From GCA-2733415 sp049609325 (lineage in GTDB: Bacteria; Bacteroidota; Bacteroidia; Flavobacteriales; Flavobacteriaceae): a DNA stretch of 34,756 bases. The position numbers and the translations under genes are program-made. The stretch spans positions 1 through 34,756 of the forward strand of contig JBMYYK010000023.1 in the NCBI GenBank assembly GCA_049609325.1, written 5' to 3'. The notes beneath the pieces are model-generated. The model had not been told where the DNA came from, made no database searches, and saw only the letters and a program-made list of their open reading frames with translations. Positions 18,002 to 25,840 of the stretch are shown in pieces (positions within the stretch are counted from its first letter, which is position 1; every line of letters starts with the position of its first letter).

Positions 18002-18598
18002 TTAGACGGTAAAATTGTCGTCCAATTCAATAACATCACCAGCTTGCATTTGGCCTAGTTCAATTGTTCCAATGCGATAACGCACCAAACGTAAAGTAGG
18101 GAAGCCAACGGCTGCAGTCATTTTACGAACTTGTCTGAATTTTCCTTCTCTTAACGTTATTGATATCCAACTTGTTGGGCCATGACGATCATCTCTAATT
18201 TTTTTAGCTCGAATTGGAAGTTGCAAGTCCAACGAATTTAACATCTTAACAGGACAAGGTTTTGTTGTGTATTCAGAGTTTTCTACAGTAATTTCCACAC
18301 CGTTCTTGAGCTGTTTAATTGCAGATTCAGTAATTATACCATCTACTTGAACGTAATATTCTTTGTCAACTTTATTGCTTAGTATATGATAACTTTTTTT
18401 ACCATCTGTAGTGAGTAATAATAACCCTTCAGAATCTCTATCTAACCGACCAATAGCCATGATGCCTTCAGGAAAATCAGCCAATTCGCCCAAAAGCTTA
18501 TGATGTTTTTTTTTAACATTTTGGTTTGTAATAAATTGACTCAAAAAACCATAGGGCTTACAAATTACAAAATGATGGTGCTTACTCTTATTACTCAT
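18002..18598 (-). CDS. rluE: Ribosomal large-subunit pseudouridine synthase, RluE type (RsuA family)
   Basis: This enzyme isomerises a uridine to pseudouridine in 23S rRNA (U2457 for E. coli RluE). The catalytic motif GRLDRDSEGLLLLT is at 50-63 with nucleophile D53. Further family signatures are NKVDKEYYVQVDG, KPCPVKML and LREGKFRQVRKMTAAVGFPTLRLVRYRIG. There is no N-terminal S4 domain, as expected for the RluE branch, and the 198 residues fit. I start it at the ATG at 18598 (MSNKSKHHH). The frame opens at a TTG eight codons earlier (18622), but the ATG sits right before the conserved FVICKPYGFLSQF. It is divergent from the glycosylase gene. Confidence 0.88.
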   Translation of the reverse strand: MSNKSKHHHFVICKPYGFLSQFITNQNVKKKHHKLLGELADFPEGIMAIGRLDRDSEGLLLLTTDGKKSYHILSNKVDKEYYVQVDGIITESAIKQLKNGVEITVENSEYTTKPCPVKMLNSLDLQLPIRAKKIRDDRHGPTSWISITLREGKFRQVRKMTAAVGFPTLRLVRYRIGTIELGQMQAGDVIELDDNFTV

Positions 18599-18684
18599 AG
18601 TATTTAAAGAATGGAACTGCAAAATACAGAATTTTACAGTATTTTTATACTATTAATACTACTTATAAAATTATAATAATTCCA

Positions 18685-19272
18685 TTGAAAACTCTTTTAC
18701 AGGATATAAAAAACTGTACAGTTTGTGAGGCATCATTAGAGTATGGTGTAAATCCAGTGATTTCTGCCAGTAAAAAAAGTAAGATAGTTATTATAGGACA
18801 AGCGCCAGGGCGTATAGTACATGAAACAGGAATACCGTGGAATGATAAATCCGGAGAAAATTTAAGAGCTTGGTTAGGCGTAGAGAAAGAGAGTTTTTAT
18901 AATCCAGAGCTCTTTGCTATAATTCCTATGGGATTTTGCTACCCTGGTAAAGGCCGTTCAGGTGATTTACCTCCTAGAAAAGAATGCGCACCATTATGGC
19001 ACACATCGTTGTTAAATGAAATGGAAGATGTGCGTTTGGTGCTACTTATAGGTAAATATGCACAAGAATATTATTTACAAGAAACCGTGAAAAGAACTCT
19101 AACAGAAACGGTTAAAAACTATAAATTGTATTTGCCAAAATATTTTGTTCTACCACATCCTTCACCAAGAAACAATATCTGGCAATCAAAAAATGATTGG
19201 TTTGCAAAAGAGGTGTTACCTAGTTTAAAAACCACTGTAGAAAAAGTATTGCAAGAAAATACAAATTTTTAA
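18685..19272 (+). CDS. Uracil-DNA glycosylase family protein with four Fe-S-type cysteines
   Basis: This protein has the uracil-DNA glycosylase superfamily fold. Motif A is IGQAPGRIVHETGIPW (37-52) and motif B is LPHPSPRN near the C-terminus. LIGKYAQEYYL lies between them. Cysteines C11, C14, C85 (GFCYPG) and C101 (ECAPLW) occupy the positions that ligate a 4Fe-4S cluster in family 4 and 5 enzymes, so a cluster is likely. The subgroup with CYPGKGRSGDLPPR is widespread but less characterised than Ung. At 195 residues it is full length. No ATG lies near the start. TTG 18685 gives the expected N-terminus (LLQDIKNCTVC) and is the best choice. A DNA-repair role is inferred. Confidence 0.88.
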   Translation: MKTLLQDIKNCTVCEASLEYGVNPVISASKKSKIVIIGQAPGRIVHETGIPWNDKSGENLRAWLGVEKESFYNPELFAIIPMGFCYPGKGRSGDLPPRKECAPLWHTSLLNEMEDVRLVLLIGKYAQEYYLQETVKRTLTETVKNYKLYLPKYFVLPHPSPRNNIWQSKNDWFAKEVLPSLKTTVEKVLQENTNF

Positions 19273-19339
19273 TTGTAGTTCAATCCTTAGAGTGATAGAA
19301 ATAGTTTTGGTGGATACAAAACAATCCAACTTTAAAGCG

Positions 19340-19347
19340 TATCTTTG
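19340..19347 (+). promoter_or_regulatory. Candidate -7 box for the cold-shock-domain gene
   Basis: TATCTTTG matches TAnnTTTG. It predicts a transcript start near 19351 and a leader of about 69 bases, long for this window. That is suggestive of a thermoregulated 5' leader as in other cold-shock genes, though no specific structure was confirmed. Confidence 0.45.
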
Positions 19348-19419
19348 CCCAAGTAATAAAAGCATATAATTTTCAGTATATGATATCATTACAGTTAAAA
19401 TCAAACATAAAATAAACTA

Positions 19420-19884
19420 ATGGCAAAATCGCAACAGACTTTTAATAAAATTGAAAAAGAGAAAAAACGGTTAAAAAAACGTGAAGAGAAAGAAAAGAAA
19501 AAAGCTGAGCGTAAAGCAAATGCTGTGAAACCTAAGAGCCTTGAAGATATGCTCGTTTATGTTGATGAATTTGGACAGTTAACTACCACACCTCCAGATC
19601 CAACAAAAGAAAAAGAAGAAATTGATCTAGAAAGTATTGATGTTTCAATTCCTAAAAAAAGTATGACTGATGACGATGATAGCAATGACTTTGCAAATGA
19701 AGGTAAAGTTGCTTTTTTTGATAGTTCTAAGGGATTCGGGTTTATTATAGATAATAAAACTCAAGACAAATACTTTGTTCATGTAAGTGGGTTAATTGAT
19801 GAAATTATTGAAAACGACAATGTAAGTTTTGAACTTGAAAAAGGAATGAAAGGGATGAATGCCGTTAGAGTTAAAAAAATATAA
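19420..19884 (+). CDS. Cold-shock-domain RNA-binding protein with charged N-terminal extension
   Basis: This is a single-strand nucleic-acid-binding protein. Residues about 93-154 form a cold-shock domain with RNP1-like KGFGFI and RNP2-like KYFVHVSGL. Classical CspA proteins are about 70 residues and stop there. Here, residues 1-35 are an intensely basic and acidic helix (KEKKRLKKREEKEKKK), followed by an acidic linker with DDDDSNDF, giving 154 residues. Such tails may help bind RNA or the ribosome. It lies 72 bases upstream of a DEAD-box helicase gene on the same strand. Cold-shock proteins and DEAD-box helicases commonly cooperate to unfold mRNA in the cold, so the pairing is likely functional. 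Confidence 0.92.
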   Translation: MAKSQQTFNKIEKEKKRLKKREEKEKKKAERKANAVKPKSLEDMLVYVDEFGQLTTTPPDPTKEKEEIDLESIDVSIPKKSMTDDDDSNDFANEGKVAFFDSSKGFGFIIDNKTQDKYFVHVSGLIDEIIENDNVSFELEKGMKGMNAVRVKKI

Positions 19885-19956
19885 ACGTATTTTTATATAA
19901 ATATTTGATTCCCTCTATCTATACAACTAAAGTGGGAATATACCATACACCATACT

Positions 19957-21294
19957 ATGTCTAAAACGTTTTCAGAGTTAGGGTTGTCTCAAATTGTAAT
20001 TAAAAGTTTAGCAGATTGCAACATAATCACACCAACAGAAATACAAGAAAAAGTAATTCCAGAAATATTAACGACATCAAATGATGTGGTCGGGTTAGCA
20101 AAAACAGGTACTGGTAAAACTGCGGCATTTGGTTTGCCTTTGTTAGAACAAATAAAAATAGACCACAACGTCATACAAGGTGTGATTTTAGCACCAACCA
20201 GAGAGTTAGGACAGCAAATTTTTAATACTATTTCAGATTTTGCTAAATACATTCCAGAATTATCTATCACCTTAGCATGCGGAGGTGTGCCTATAAAGCC
20301 TCAAATAGAACGTTTATCATTATCCACACACATTGTTGTTGCAACTCCAGGACGATTGATTGATTTGATTCAGCGCGATGCAGTGAGTTTAAAGCATGTG
20401 AGTCACTTGGTATTAGATGAGGCAGATGAAATGCTTTCTGCATTAAAAGATGGTTTAGATAAAATTGTTGCCGCTATACCTAAACAAAGACGTACATATT
20501 TATTTTCTGCTACCATGCCAGGTGCAATTAAGCAACTGATTCAGAATTATATGTCTAAGCATATTACTCAAGTTAGTGCAGATGTATCTACAACAGGTAA
20601 TGTATCTGTTGATCATAAATATGTTGTAGTTGAACCAATTGAGAAACTAAATGTTTTAATGCATTTTTTATCATCTCAAGATGGTAAACAAGGTATTATT
20701 TTTTGTAAAACTAAAGCAGCAGTCAATAAGTTGGCTAAAAACTTAGCTATTAATCGGTTTTCTTCAGGAGCTTTACACGGGAGCTTATCACAAGGGATTC
20801 GTGATCGTATAATGGGGCAATTTAGAGATCATCATATTTCTATTTTAGTTGCAACAGATCTAGCTGCAAGAGGGATAGATATTAAAGATTTGGCTTATGT
20901 TGTAAATTACCACTTGCCAGATACGTATGAGGCGTATGTGCATAGAAGTGGAAGAACTGCTAGGGCTGGTGCAAGCGGATTAGCTTTATCTGTAATTCAA
21001 GACGATGAGTTGCAAGATATCCCTGATTTTGAAGATGAATTACAAATTCAATTTACTGAATTAGATAAACCTGATGATAATGCTGTTGCAGAGAATAACA
21101 CGGTACTTTGGGCTAAAAAAATATTTAAGACCAAACCCAATCGTGAATTGTCACCTGAACTCAAAAATAGAGTAAAAACAGTATTCCACCATTTAACTAA
21201 GGATGAGTTGATTGAAAAATTATTAGCTAATTACGTTAATAACACTAAGCCATCTGAAAAGCTTACTGAAGTTAAAAAAACAAAGAAGAGGTGA
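19957..21294 (+). CDS. DEAD-box RNA helicase with C-terminal tail
   Basis: This is a second ATP-dependent RNA helicase, similar in core to the one at 14443 but longer (445 residues). Motifs in order are TPTEIQ, AKTGTGKT (48-55), PTREL, ACGGVP, TPGRLIDL, DEAD (154-157), SAT, IIFCKTK, ATDLAARGID and HRSGRTARAG. After the core comes a tail of about 80 residues, including WAKKIFKTKPN, a helical segment LTKDELIEKLLANYV and a lysine-rich end, more like CsdA/DbpA-type helicases than the minimal form. The cold-shock-domain gene just upstream suggests a role in RNA unfolding at low temperature. Its stop lies two bases from the end of selO on the opposite strand. Confidence 0.95.
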   Translation: MSKTFSELGLSQIVIKSLADCNIITPTEIQEKVIPEILTTSNDVVGLAKTGTGKTAAFGLPLLEQIKIDHNVIQGVILAPTRELGQQIFNTISDFAKYIPELSITLACGGVPIKPQIERLSLSTHIVVATPGRLIDLIQRDAVSLKHVSHLVLDEADEMLSALKDGLDKIVAAIPKQRRTYLFSATMPGAIKQLIQNYMSKHITQVSADVSTTGNVSVDHKYVVVEPIEKLNVLMHFLSSQDGKQGIIFCKTKAAVNKLAKNLAINRFSSGALHGSLSQGIRDRIMGQFRDHHISILVATDLAARGIDIKDLAYVVNYHLPDTYEAYVHRSGRTARAGASGLALSVIQDDELQDIPDFEDELQIQFTELDKPDDNAVAENNTVLWAKKIFKTKPNRELSPELKNRVKTVFHHLTKDELIEKLLANYVNNTKPSEKLTEVKKTKKR

Positions 21295-21296
21295 TT

Positions 21297-22871
21297 TTAT
21301 GAGCTGCACGACAACATAGAACATCCTACTTTATGTCGTGCCCATTCTGGACGTTTAACAAACCATTTATTGTATTCCGGTTGTTCATCATAAGGATTTT
21401 GAAGTAAGGTGTAGAATTCATGTATGAGTGAATAATCGCCTTTTTCTGCAGCGTCTATAGCCAACTGTGACATGTAATTTCGTAACACATATTTTGGGTT
21501 TACAGCATTCATAACTTTTTGACGTTCAGAATCTGACAGGGCTTCTTGTTGGAGTCTTAATGCATAACGCTTAAACCAATCTTTCCAACGCTGTAGTACA
21601 TTTCCTGTAATTTCATCATAGGCATAAAACGCATCTTTTACTGGGGCTAAGAATTCACGATCATCCCTTAAGCTACTGTATTTATTAAACTGTGCTAAGT
21701 TTCTAAAAAAAATGGTCATATCTGTTTCAGAAAGATGCAAATTAGATTCTAAATCTTTTATTAATTCTTTATCTTTTTCTTGTGTGGTCGTTAAACCTAA
21801 TTTTGAGGCCATCATTTTTTGATACTCCTTATGAAAAGATACGTTATAATCATTTAGAATGGCTTCAAGAGCTGGTGCATCTTCTATCAGTGGGTATAAG
21901 GCATTAGCCAATTGCAACAAGTTCCATAACCCAATATTAGGTTGGTTGCCAAAGCGATAACGCTTATGTTGTTTATCTGTAGTATTTGGCGTCCAGTCAA
22001 AATCAAACCCTTCTAACCATCCGTATGGGCCATAATCGATGGTTAATCCTAATACCGACATGTTATCCGTATTCATCACACCATGAACAAAACCTACACG
22101 TTGCCAATGTATAACCATATCTAAAGTCTTATCAGTCACAGCTTTAAAAAACGATAAATACCCGCTTTTATCAAGTGTTTTTATTTCAGAAAAATGATGT
22201 TTAATCGTATGATTTACAAGTGTTTGTAAGGTGCTATAGTCTTTTCGTGAAGTGTGTATTTCATAACTTCCGAAACGTAAAAAAGTAGGGGATACTCTAC
22301 ATACAATAGCGCCTTTTTCATAAGCAGGATGTCCATCATACAACACATCTCTAAGTACTTGATCACCTGTTAAGGCTAATGTTAACGCTCTGGTAGTAGG
22401 AATGCCTAAATGAAACATCGCTTCACTGCATAAATATTCTCGTATAGATGAGCGCAACACTGCCAAGCCATCTGCAGTTCTTGAATATGGCGTTTCTCCC
22501 GCGCCTTTCAATTGCAATACCCACGTTTTGGTATTGTGCTCTACTTCAAAGAGGTTGATTGCTCTACCATCACCTAATTGCCCTGCCCAATTTCCAAACT
22601 GATGTCCGCCGTAACACATGGCATAAGGAGTAGTGTTGTCTAATATTGAATTACCTGTGATTATATTTAAAAACTCTTTAGAATTTAGGTCATGTTCAGT
22701 TATTCCTAACTCAGATGACATTTCCTTTGAGCTGTGAATTAATTGAGGAGATTTGGTGGTTTTAGGACTTACAAACGAATAGCAGGCACCAGTAACTTGC
22801 CGTCTAGAATTCTCTAAAATAGGGTCTGATGGAAGCTCTTTTATAAAAGTATTCTTTAGATTTAAATTCAT
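21297..22871 (-). CDS. selO: SelO/YdiU-family protein adenylyltransferase
   Basis: This is a pseudokinase-fold enzyme that transfers AMP from ATP to hydroxyl side chains of proteins and, in E. coli and yeast, protects against oxidative stress. Signatures are YGGHQFGNWAGQLGDGRA, VLQLKGAGETPYSR, RSSIREYLCSEAM, the active-site run HGVMNTDNMSVLG and IDYGPYGWLEGFD. At 524 residues it is full length. The C-terminus is CSS, with C522 at the position that holds selenocysteine in vertebrate SelO. Its ATG overlaps the stop of the upstream 41-residue gene (ATGA), so it is the last gene of a leftward operon. Confidence 0.95.
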   Translation of the reverse strand: MNLNLKNTFIKELPSDPILENSRRQVTGACYSFVSPKTTKSPQLIHSSKEMSSELGITEHDLNSKEFLNIITGNSILDNTTPYAMCYGGHQFGNWAGQLGDGRAINLFEVEHNTKTWVLQLKGAGETPYSRTADGLAVLRSSIREYLCSEAMFHLGIPTTRALTLALTGDQVLRDVLYDGHPAYEKGAIVCRVSPTFLRFGSYEIHTSRKDYSTLQTLVNHTIKHHFSEIKTLDKSGYLSFFKAVTDKTLDMVIHWQRVGFVHGVMNTDNMSVLGLTIDYGPYGWLEGFDFDWTPNTTDKQHKRYRFGNQPNIGLWNLLQLANALYPLIEDAPALEAILNDYNVSFHKEYQKMMASKLGLTTTQEKDKELIKDLESNLHLSETDMTIFFRNLAQFNKYSSLRDDREFLAPVKDAFYAYDEITGNVLQRWKDWFKRYALRLQQEALSDSERQKVMNAVNPKYVLRNYMSQLAIDAAEKGDYSLIHEFYTLLQNPYDEQPEYNKWFVKRPEWARHKVGCSMLSCSS

Positions 22872-22993
22872 TTGGAATTCACAGTTTTTGAGTTGGTATG
22901 AGGTGCTCGTATGAAGTTTTCTTTTAGTTTACGCCGACCTGTTATCATTGTCAAAAATACAACAATTAAATAGAAGAGTAAGAGGTAATACAT
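22868..22993 (-). CDS. 41-residue single-span membrane protein in the selO operon
   Basis: This short gene was found by reading the gap between selO and the DUF1853 gene. It encodes MYYLLLFYLIVVFLTMITG, one hydrophobic helix (residues 2-18). A positively charged stretch RRKLK (20-24) and a polar tail follow, so the tail should face the cytoplasm. Its ATG comes 4 bases after the stop of the DUF1853 gene, and its TGA overlaps the selO ATG as ATGA. This coupling on both sides is strong evidence that it is translated. No family is recognised. It might anchor or regulate SelO or serve an independent small-membrane-protein role; both are inferences. Confidence 0.7.
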   Translation of the reverse strand: MYYLLLFYLIVVFLTMITGRRKLKENFIRAPHTNSKTVNSK

Positions 22994-22997
22994 TAAA

Positions 22998-23813
22998 TCA
23001 CCACCATGTAATAAATACTTTTTGAAGATTATTATTAGGTGATTTTACCCAGCATAATGGTGATTTATCTCGGTCAATTAATTCCATGATGTGCGATTTA
23101 GCAACATCATAATTAAGCCATTCAACATGTAAATGAGGATCAATTAACCAATCTAATTTTTGTGGAATATAAAATTGACAAGAACTCAGTGAATTTAACT
23201 GTTTGTAATTGATATAGTAGCCAATAATACACGCATTATTTATAACGGGGAATGACTTACCGTATAATCCTAACGGCACAAATAATTGTGCTTTAAACAA
23301 GACTTGTTGTTGTATGTCATTCACATTTAAATTAAGGCTATTAAGTAATGGTTGGGTTTCTGAACGAAATAAAAGCGGTAGCTGCTTGTTCTTTAATTTG
23401 GTAATTTTTTCAATTAAACTATCTGCTCTATTTGGCCCAATCCAATGGTCTAATTCAGTGTTTTCTATAGTAGGGTCATAGAGATAAAATTTATAAATGA
23501 TTTCTAAATGAATAGGGGAGTTATCCTTTAGAATTATGCAATCCAATTCTCCTATTGTACGTTTATTTAATTTTATTTGGCAGTTAGTTGCCAATACGGT
23601 TATAGCATCTGATTGTTTTAAATCATGAAATACAAATTGTTCTACCAAATGACCGAGTCGATACTTTTTTACAGGAATTTCAGAAAAATCGTTTGGTTTG
23701 CGTTTTGGAAGATGGCATTGATTTAAATCCTGCAAAGGTGAATTCAACCACAATAATTGTGTATTATCAAAGCCTTTATAGTGTAAACTAAAATCAGTTA
23801 AAGCGTTATTCAC
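22998..23813 (-). CDS. DUF1853 family protein with PD-(D/E)XK-nuclease-like core
   Basis: The sequence matches the DUF1853 pattern. LGHLVEQFVFHDL is followed by IGELDCIILKDN and HLEIIYKFYLYD, which hold the acid-acid-lysine layout of a PD-(D/E)XK core (GELD, then HLE and the following K). HWIGPNRADSLIEK and KQLPLLF follow. The family has no established activity that I know of. The frame opens at a TTG at 23837, giving 279 residues, but that codon lies inside a -7 box (23835-23842). Transcription would therefore start downstream of it. The GTG at 23813 (271 residues) is the more likely start. No ATG is available. It is the first gene of the operon with the 41-residue protein and selO. Confidence 0.82.
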   Translation of the reverse strand: MNNALTDFSLHYKGFDNTQLLWLNSPLQDLNQCHLPKRKPNDFSEIPVKKYRLGHLVEQFVFHDLKQSDAITVLATNCQIKLNKRTIGELDCIILKDNSPIHLEIIYKFYLYDPTIENTELDHWIGPNRADSLIEKITKLKNKQLPLLFRSETQPLLNSLNLNVNDIQQQVLFKAQLFVPLGLYGKSFPVINNACIIGYYINYKQLNSLSSCQFYIPQKLDWLIDPHLHVEWLNYDVAKSHIMELIDRDKSPLCWVKSPNNNLQKVFITWW

Positions 23814-23834
23814 AGCGATTAATTTGTAAGGTAT

Positions 23835-23842
23835 CAAAGGTA
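23835..23842 (-). promoter_or_regulatory. Candidate -7 box of the DUF1853-selO operon
   Basis: CAAAGGTA on the plus strand reads TACCTTTG on the minus strand. A start about 4 bases on (near 23831) leaves an 18-base leader before the GTG at 23813. It excludes the TTG at 23837. Confidence 0.45.
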
Positions 23843-23876
23843 TTTAATTTAATAGGGCGATTTATAAATAATAGAT

Positions 23877-23884
23877 TAAATTTG
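23877..23884 (+). promoter_or_regulatory. Candidate -7 box of the glutathione peroxidase gene
   Basis: TAAATTTG matches TAnnTTTG and predicts a leader of about 28 bases before the ATG at 23916. It is divergent from, and only 35 bases away from, the -7 box of the selO operon. Confidence 0.45.
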
Positions 23885-23915
23885 TAGTGATACAAACTAT
23901 TTTATTCTATTTATT

Positions 23916-24470
23916 ATGTCTAAACTATTGATTTTCGCTTCATTTGTACTTAGTTTTTTCGTATTTAATTCATTTACAAATAATACTCCTATGCAATCAT
24001 CAACCAACTTATATGATATTAAAATTAATAGTTTGACTAATGACCCTATTAATTTTTCTGATTTTAAAGGGAAAAAATTGCTAATTGTAAATACTGCGTC
24101 TGAGTGTGGTTTTACTAAACAATACAAGCAATTACAAGAACTACATGACACTTATAAGGATATGTTAGTGGTTATAGGGGTACCATGCAATCAATTTGGC
24201 GGACAAGAACCCGGATCAGCCATACAAATTCAAGAGTTTTGTAGTTTGAACTTTGGCGTTACATTTTTGATGACTGAAAAAATTAAAGTCAAAGGTGAAG
24301 AGCAACACCCGTTATACAACTGGTTAACATCAAAAGAATTGAATGGCGTTAAGAATTCTTCAGTAAAATGGAATTTTCAAAAATATTTAATTGATGAAGA
24401 CGGGAAATTCATTGATGTGTTTTATTCTATGACTAAACCTGATAGTCAATCTATAACCAAACATTTATAA
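23916..24470 (+). CDS. Glutathione-peroxidase-family thiol peroxidase, exported
   Basis: This protein reduces hydroperoxides with a redox cysteine. The GPx motifs are NTASECGFTKQY (catalytic C64), VIGVPCNQFGGQEPG with the catalytic Gln, and VKWNFQKYLID with the active-site Trp and Asn. A hydrophobic N-terminus (residues 3-20) precedes the thioredoxin fold, which starts near LYDIKI (32), so the protein is probably periplasmic or membrane-tethered. In bacteria such enzymes usually draw electrons from thioredoxin. At 184 residues it is full length. It is divergent from the SelO operon; SelO is also linked to oxidative stress, so co-location may be meaningful. Confidence 0.95.
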   Translation: MSKLLIFASFVLSFFVFNSFTNNTPMQSSTNLYDIKINSLTNDPINFSDFKGKKLLIVNTASECGFTKQYKQLQELHDTYKDMLVVIGVPCNQFGGQEPGSAIQIQEFCSLNFGVTFLMTEKIKVKGEEQHPLYNWLTSKELNGVKNSSVKWNFQKYLIDEDGKFIDVFYSMTKPDSQSITKHL

Positions 24471-24512
24471 TTTAAAAGAAAGTTATAGAAGTAAAAGTAT
24501 TAATTGTTTTAC

Positions 24513-24704
<192 letters not shown>

Positions 24705-24740
24705 TCCTAGAGTGTTTTATTAATACTTAATATTGAATAA

Positions 24741-25736
24741 TTAATTGCCTTTTACTCTATGCAAAAGTTGTTTAAATAATTGCTGACCATCATTTATATC
24801 TTTTGGAGCTTCTGTTACTGAAAGACCTTCGGGTTTTTCAGTAAGCAAATAACTAAACACAAATTTCTCCTGTGTACTATTCGCATCAAGTACACCAAAA
24901 CGAAGGTCGTTAAAATACAATTGATCATCTTTTTGAGTAATTGTATACCAACCACCTGTAATATCTATCAACCGTTTGAATGTATCATGTGATTGTAATT
25001 TGGAAACTAAATGGTGATTTTTCGGATATGACTTAAAACTAATTGCTTGTGTGTCAAAAAAAGAATAGTCTCCTATTAAAAAAGAATCGTCTAGCTCAAT
25101 ATTAGCAGTCCATAATACTGTATTTAACGGACTCGGTTTAGTTACTATCTCAAGATATGAAATATGTTGTTGCTCAAGAGCATTTTTAAATTCATTGTAC
25201 GCTAAAGCTTTTAACCCTAGAGTTGTAATCATATAACAGCTACTGATGATTAACCCTAATCGATTAATTTTATAACGTTTAAAAGATGCTTTTGGCAAAC
25301 AGAAAGCCCAAATAGTACATATCAGAAATGGTAATGTATATAAAGGATCAATAACAAAAATGTTTTTATAGGCTACACGTAAATCTAATGGCCAGAATAA
25401 TTGTGTACCCCAAGATGTATGTGCATCAAGTAACGGATGAGTTATTAATCCCCAGAAAAATAACCAAGACCATTCTTTTTGTGTTACAGCAGTTTCCCAT
25501 TTAGATACCAACCAACCTAAACCAAGCCCCATGAGTATTGAAAATAAAATGGAATGAGTTATCCCACGATGAATTTCCAATGCCGTTACTGTATCTACAA
25601 AGTGTGAAGAGAGTACATCCAAATCAGGGATTGTACCAGCAATAGCGCCATAAAACATCGCTTTATTGCCAACTTTTCTCCCTAAAACTGCCTCTCCTAC
25701 TGCAGCTCCTAAAATAATTTGAGTTAAAGAATCCAT
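24741..25736 (-). CDS. YdjM-like inner-membrane metal-dependent hydrolase (DUF457)
   Basis: This 331-residue membrane protein belongs to the YdjM/DUF457 family, annotated as predicted metal-dependent hydrolases. The N-terminus DSLTQIILGAAVGEAVLG is diagnostic. Conserved metal-site-like residues follow in GTIPDLDVLSSHF, EIHRGITHSILF and ITHPLLDAHTSWGTQLFWP. Four or five hydrophobic segments lie within the first 190 residues. A soluble C-terminal domain of about 140 residues follows, of unknown role. In E. coli the homologue is SOS-induced; nothing here shows LexA control. The gene is convergent with the peroxidase gene across the inverted-repeat element. Confidence 0.87.
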   Translation of the reverse strand: MDSLTQIILGAAVGEAVLGRKVGNKAMFYGAIAGTIPDLDVLSSHFVDTVTALEIHRGITHSILFSILMGLGLGWLVSKWETAVTQKEWSWLFFWGLITHPLLDAHTSWGTQLFWPLDLRVAYKNIFVIDPLYTLPFLICTIWAFCLPKASFKRYKINRLGLIISSCYMITTLGLKALAYNEFKNALEQQHISYLEIVTKPSPLNTVLWTANIELDDSFLIGDYSFFDTQAISFKSYPKNHHLVSKLQSHDTFKRLIDITGGWYTITQKDDQLYFNDLRFGVLDANSTQEKFVFSYLLTEKPEGLSVTEAPKDINDGQQLFKQLLHRVKGN

Positions 25737-25828
25737 TCGTTTTTATATAGCTATAATAATACTACTTACAATGAAATTTAAAAGTAGGAATTTAATTCTA
25801 AAGAATAGCTTACAAACCCAATAAGACT

Positions 25829-25836
25829 TACATTTG
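25829..25836 (+). promoter_or_regulatory. Candidate -7 box almost abutting the transporter start codon
   Basis: TACATTTG matches TAnnTTTG and ends only 4 bases before the ATG at 25841. If used, the mRNA would be leaderless or nearly so. Confidence 0.45.
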
Positions 25837-25840
25837 CAAG

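Noticed and set aside
19908..19939. ATTCCC...GGGAAT inverted repeat upstream of the second DEAD-box helicase
   Set aside because: The stem is only 6 bp with a 20-base loop. It could form by chance and no family of leader RNA is recognised.
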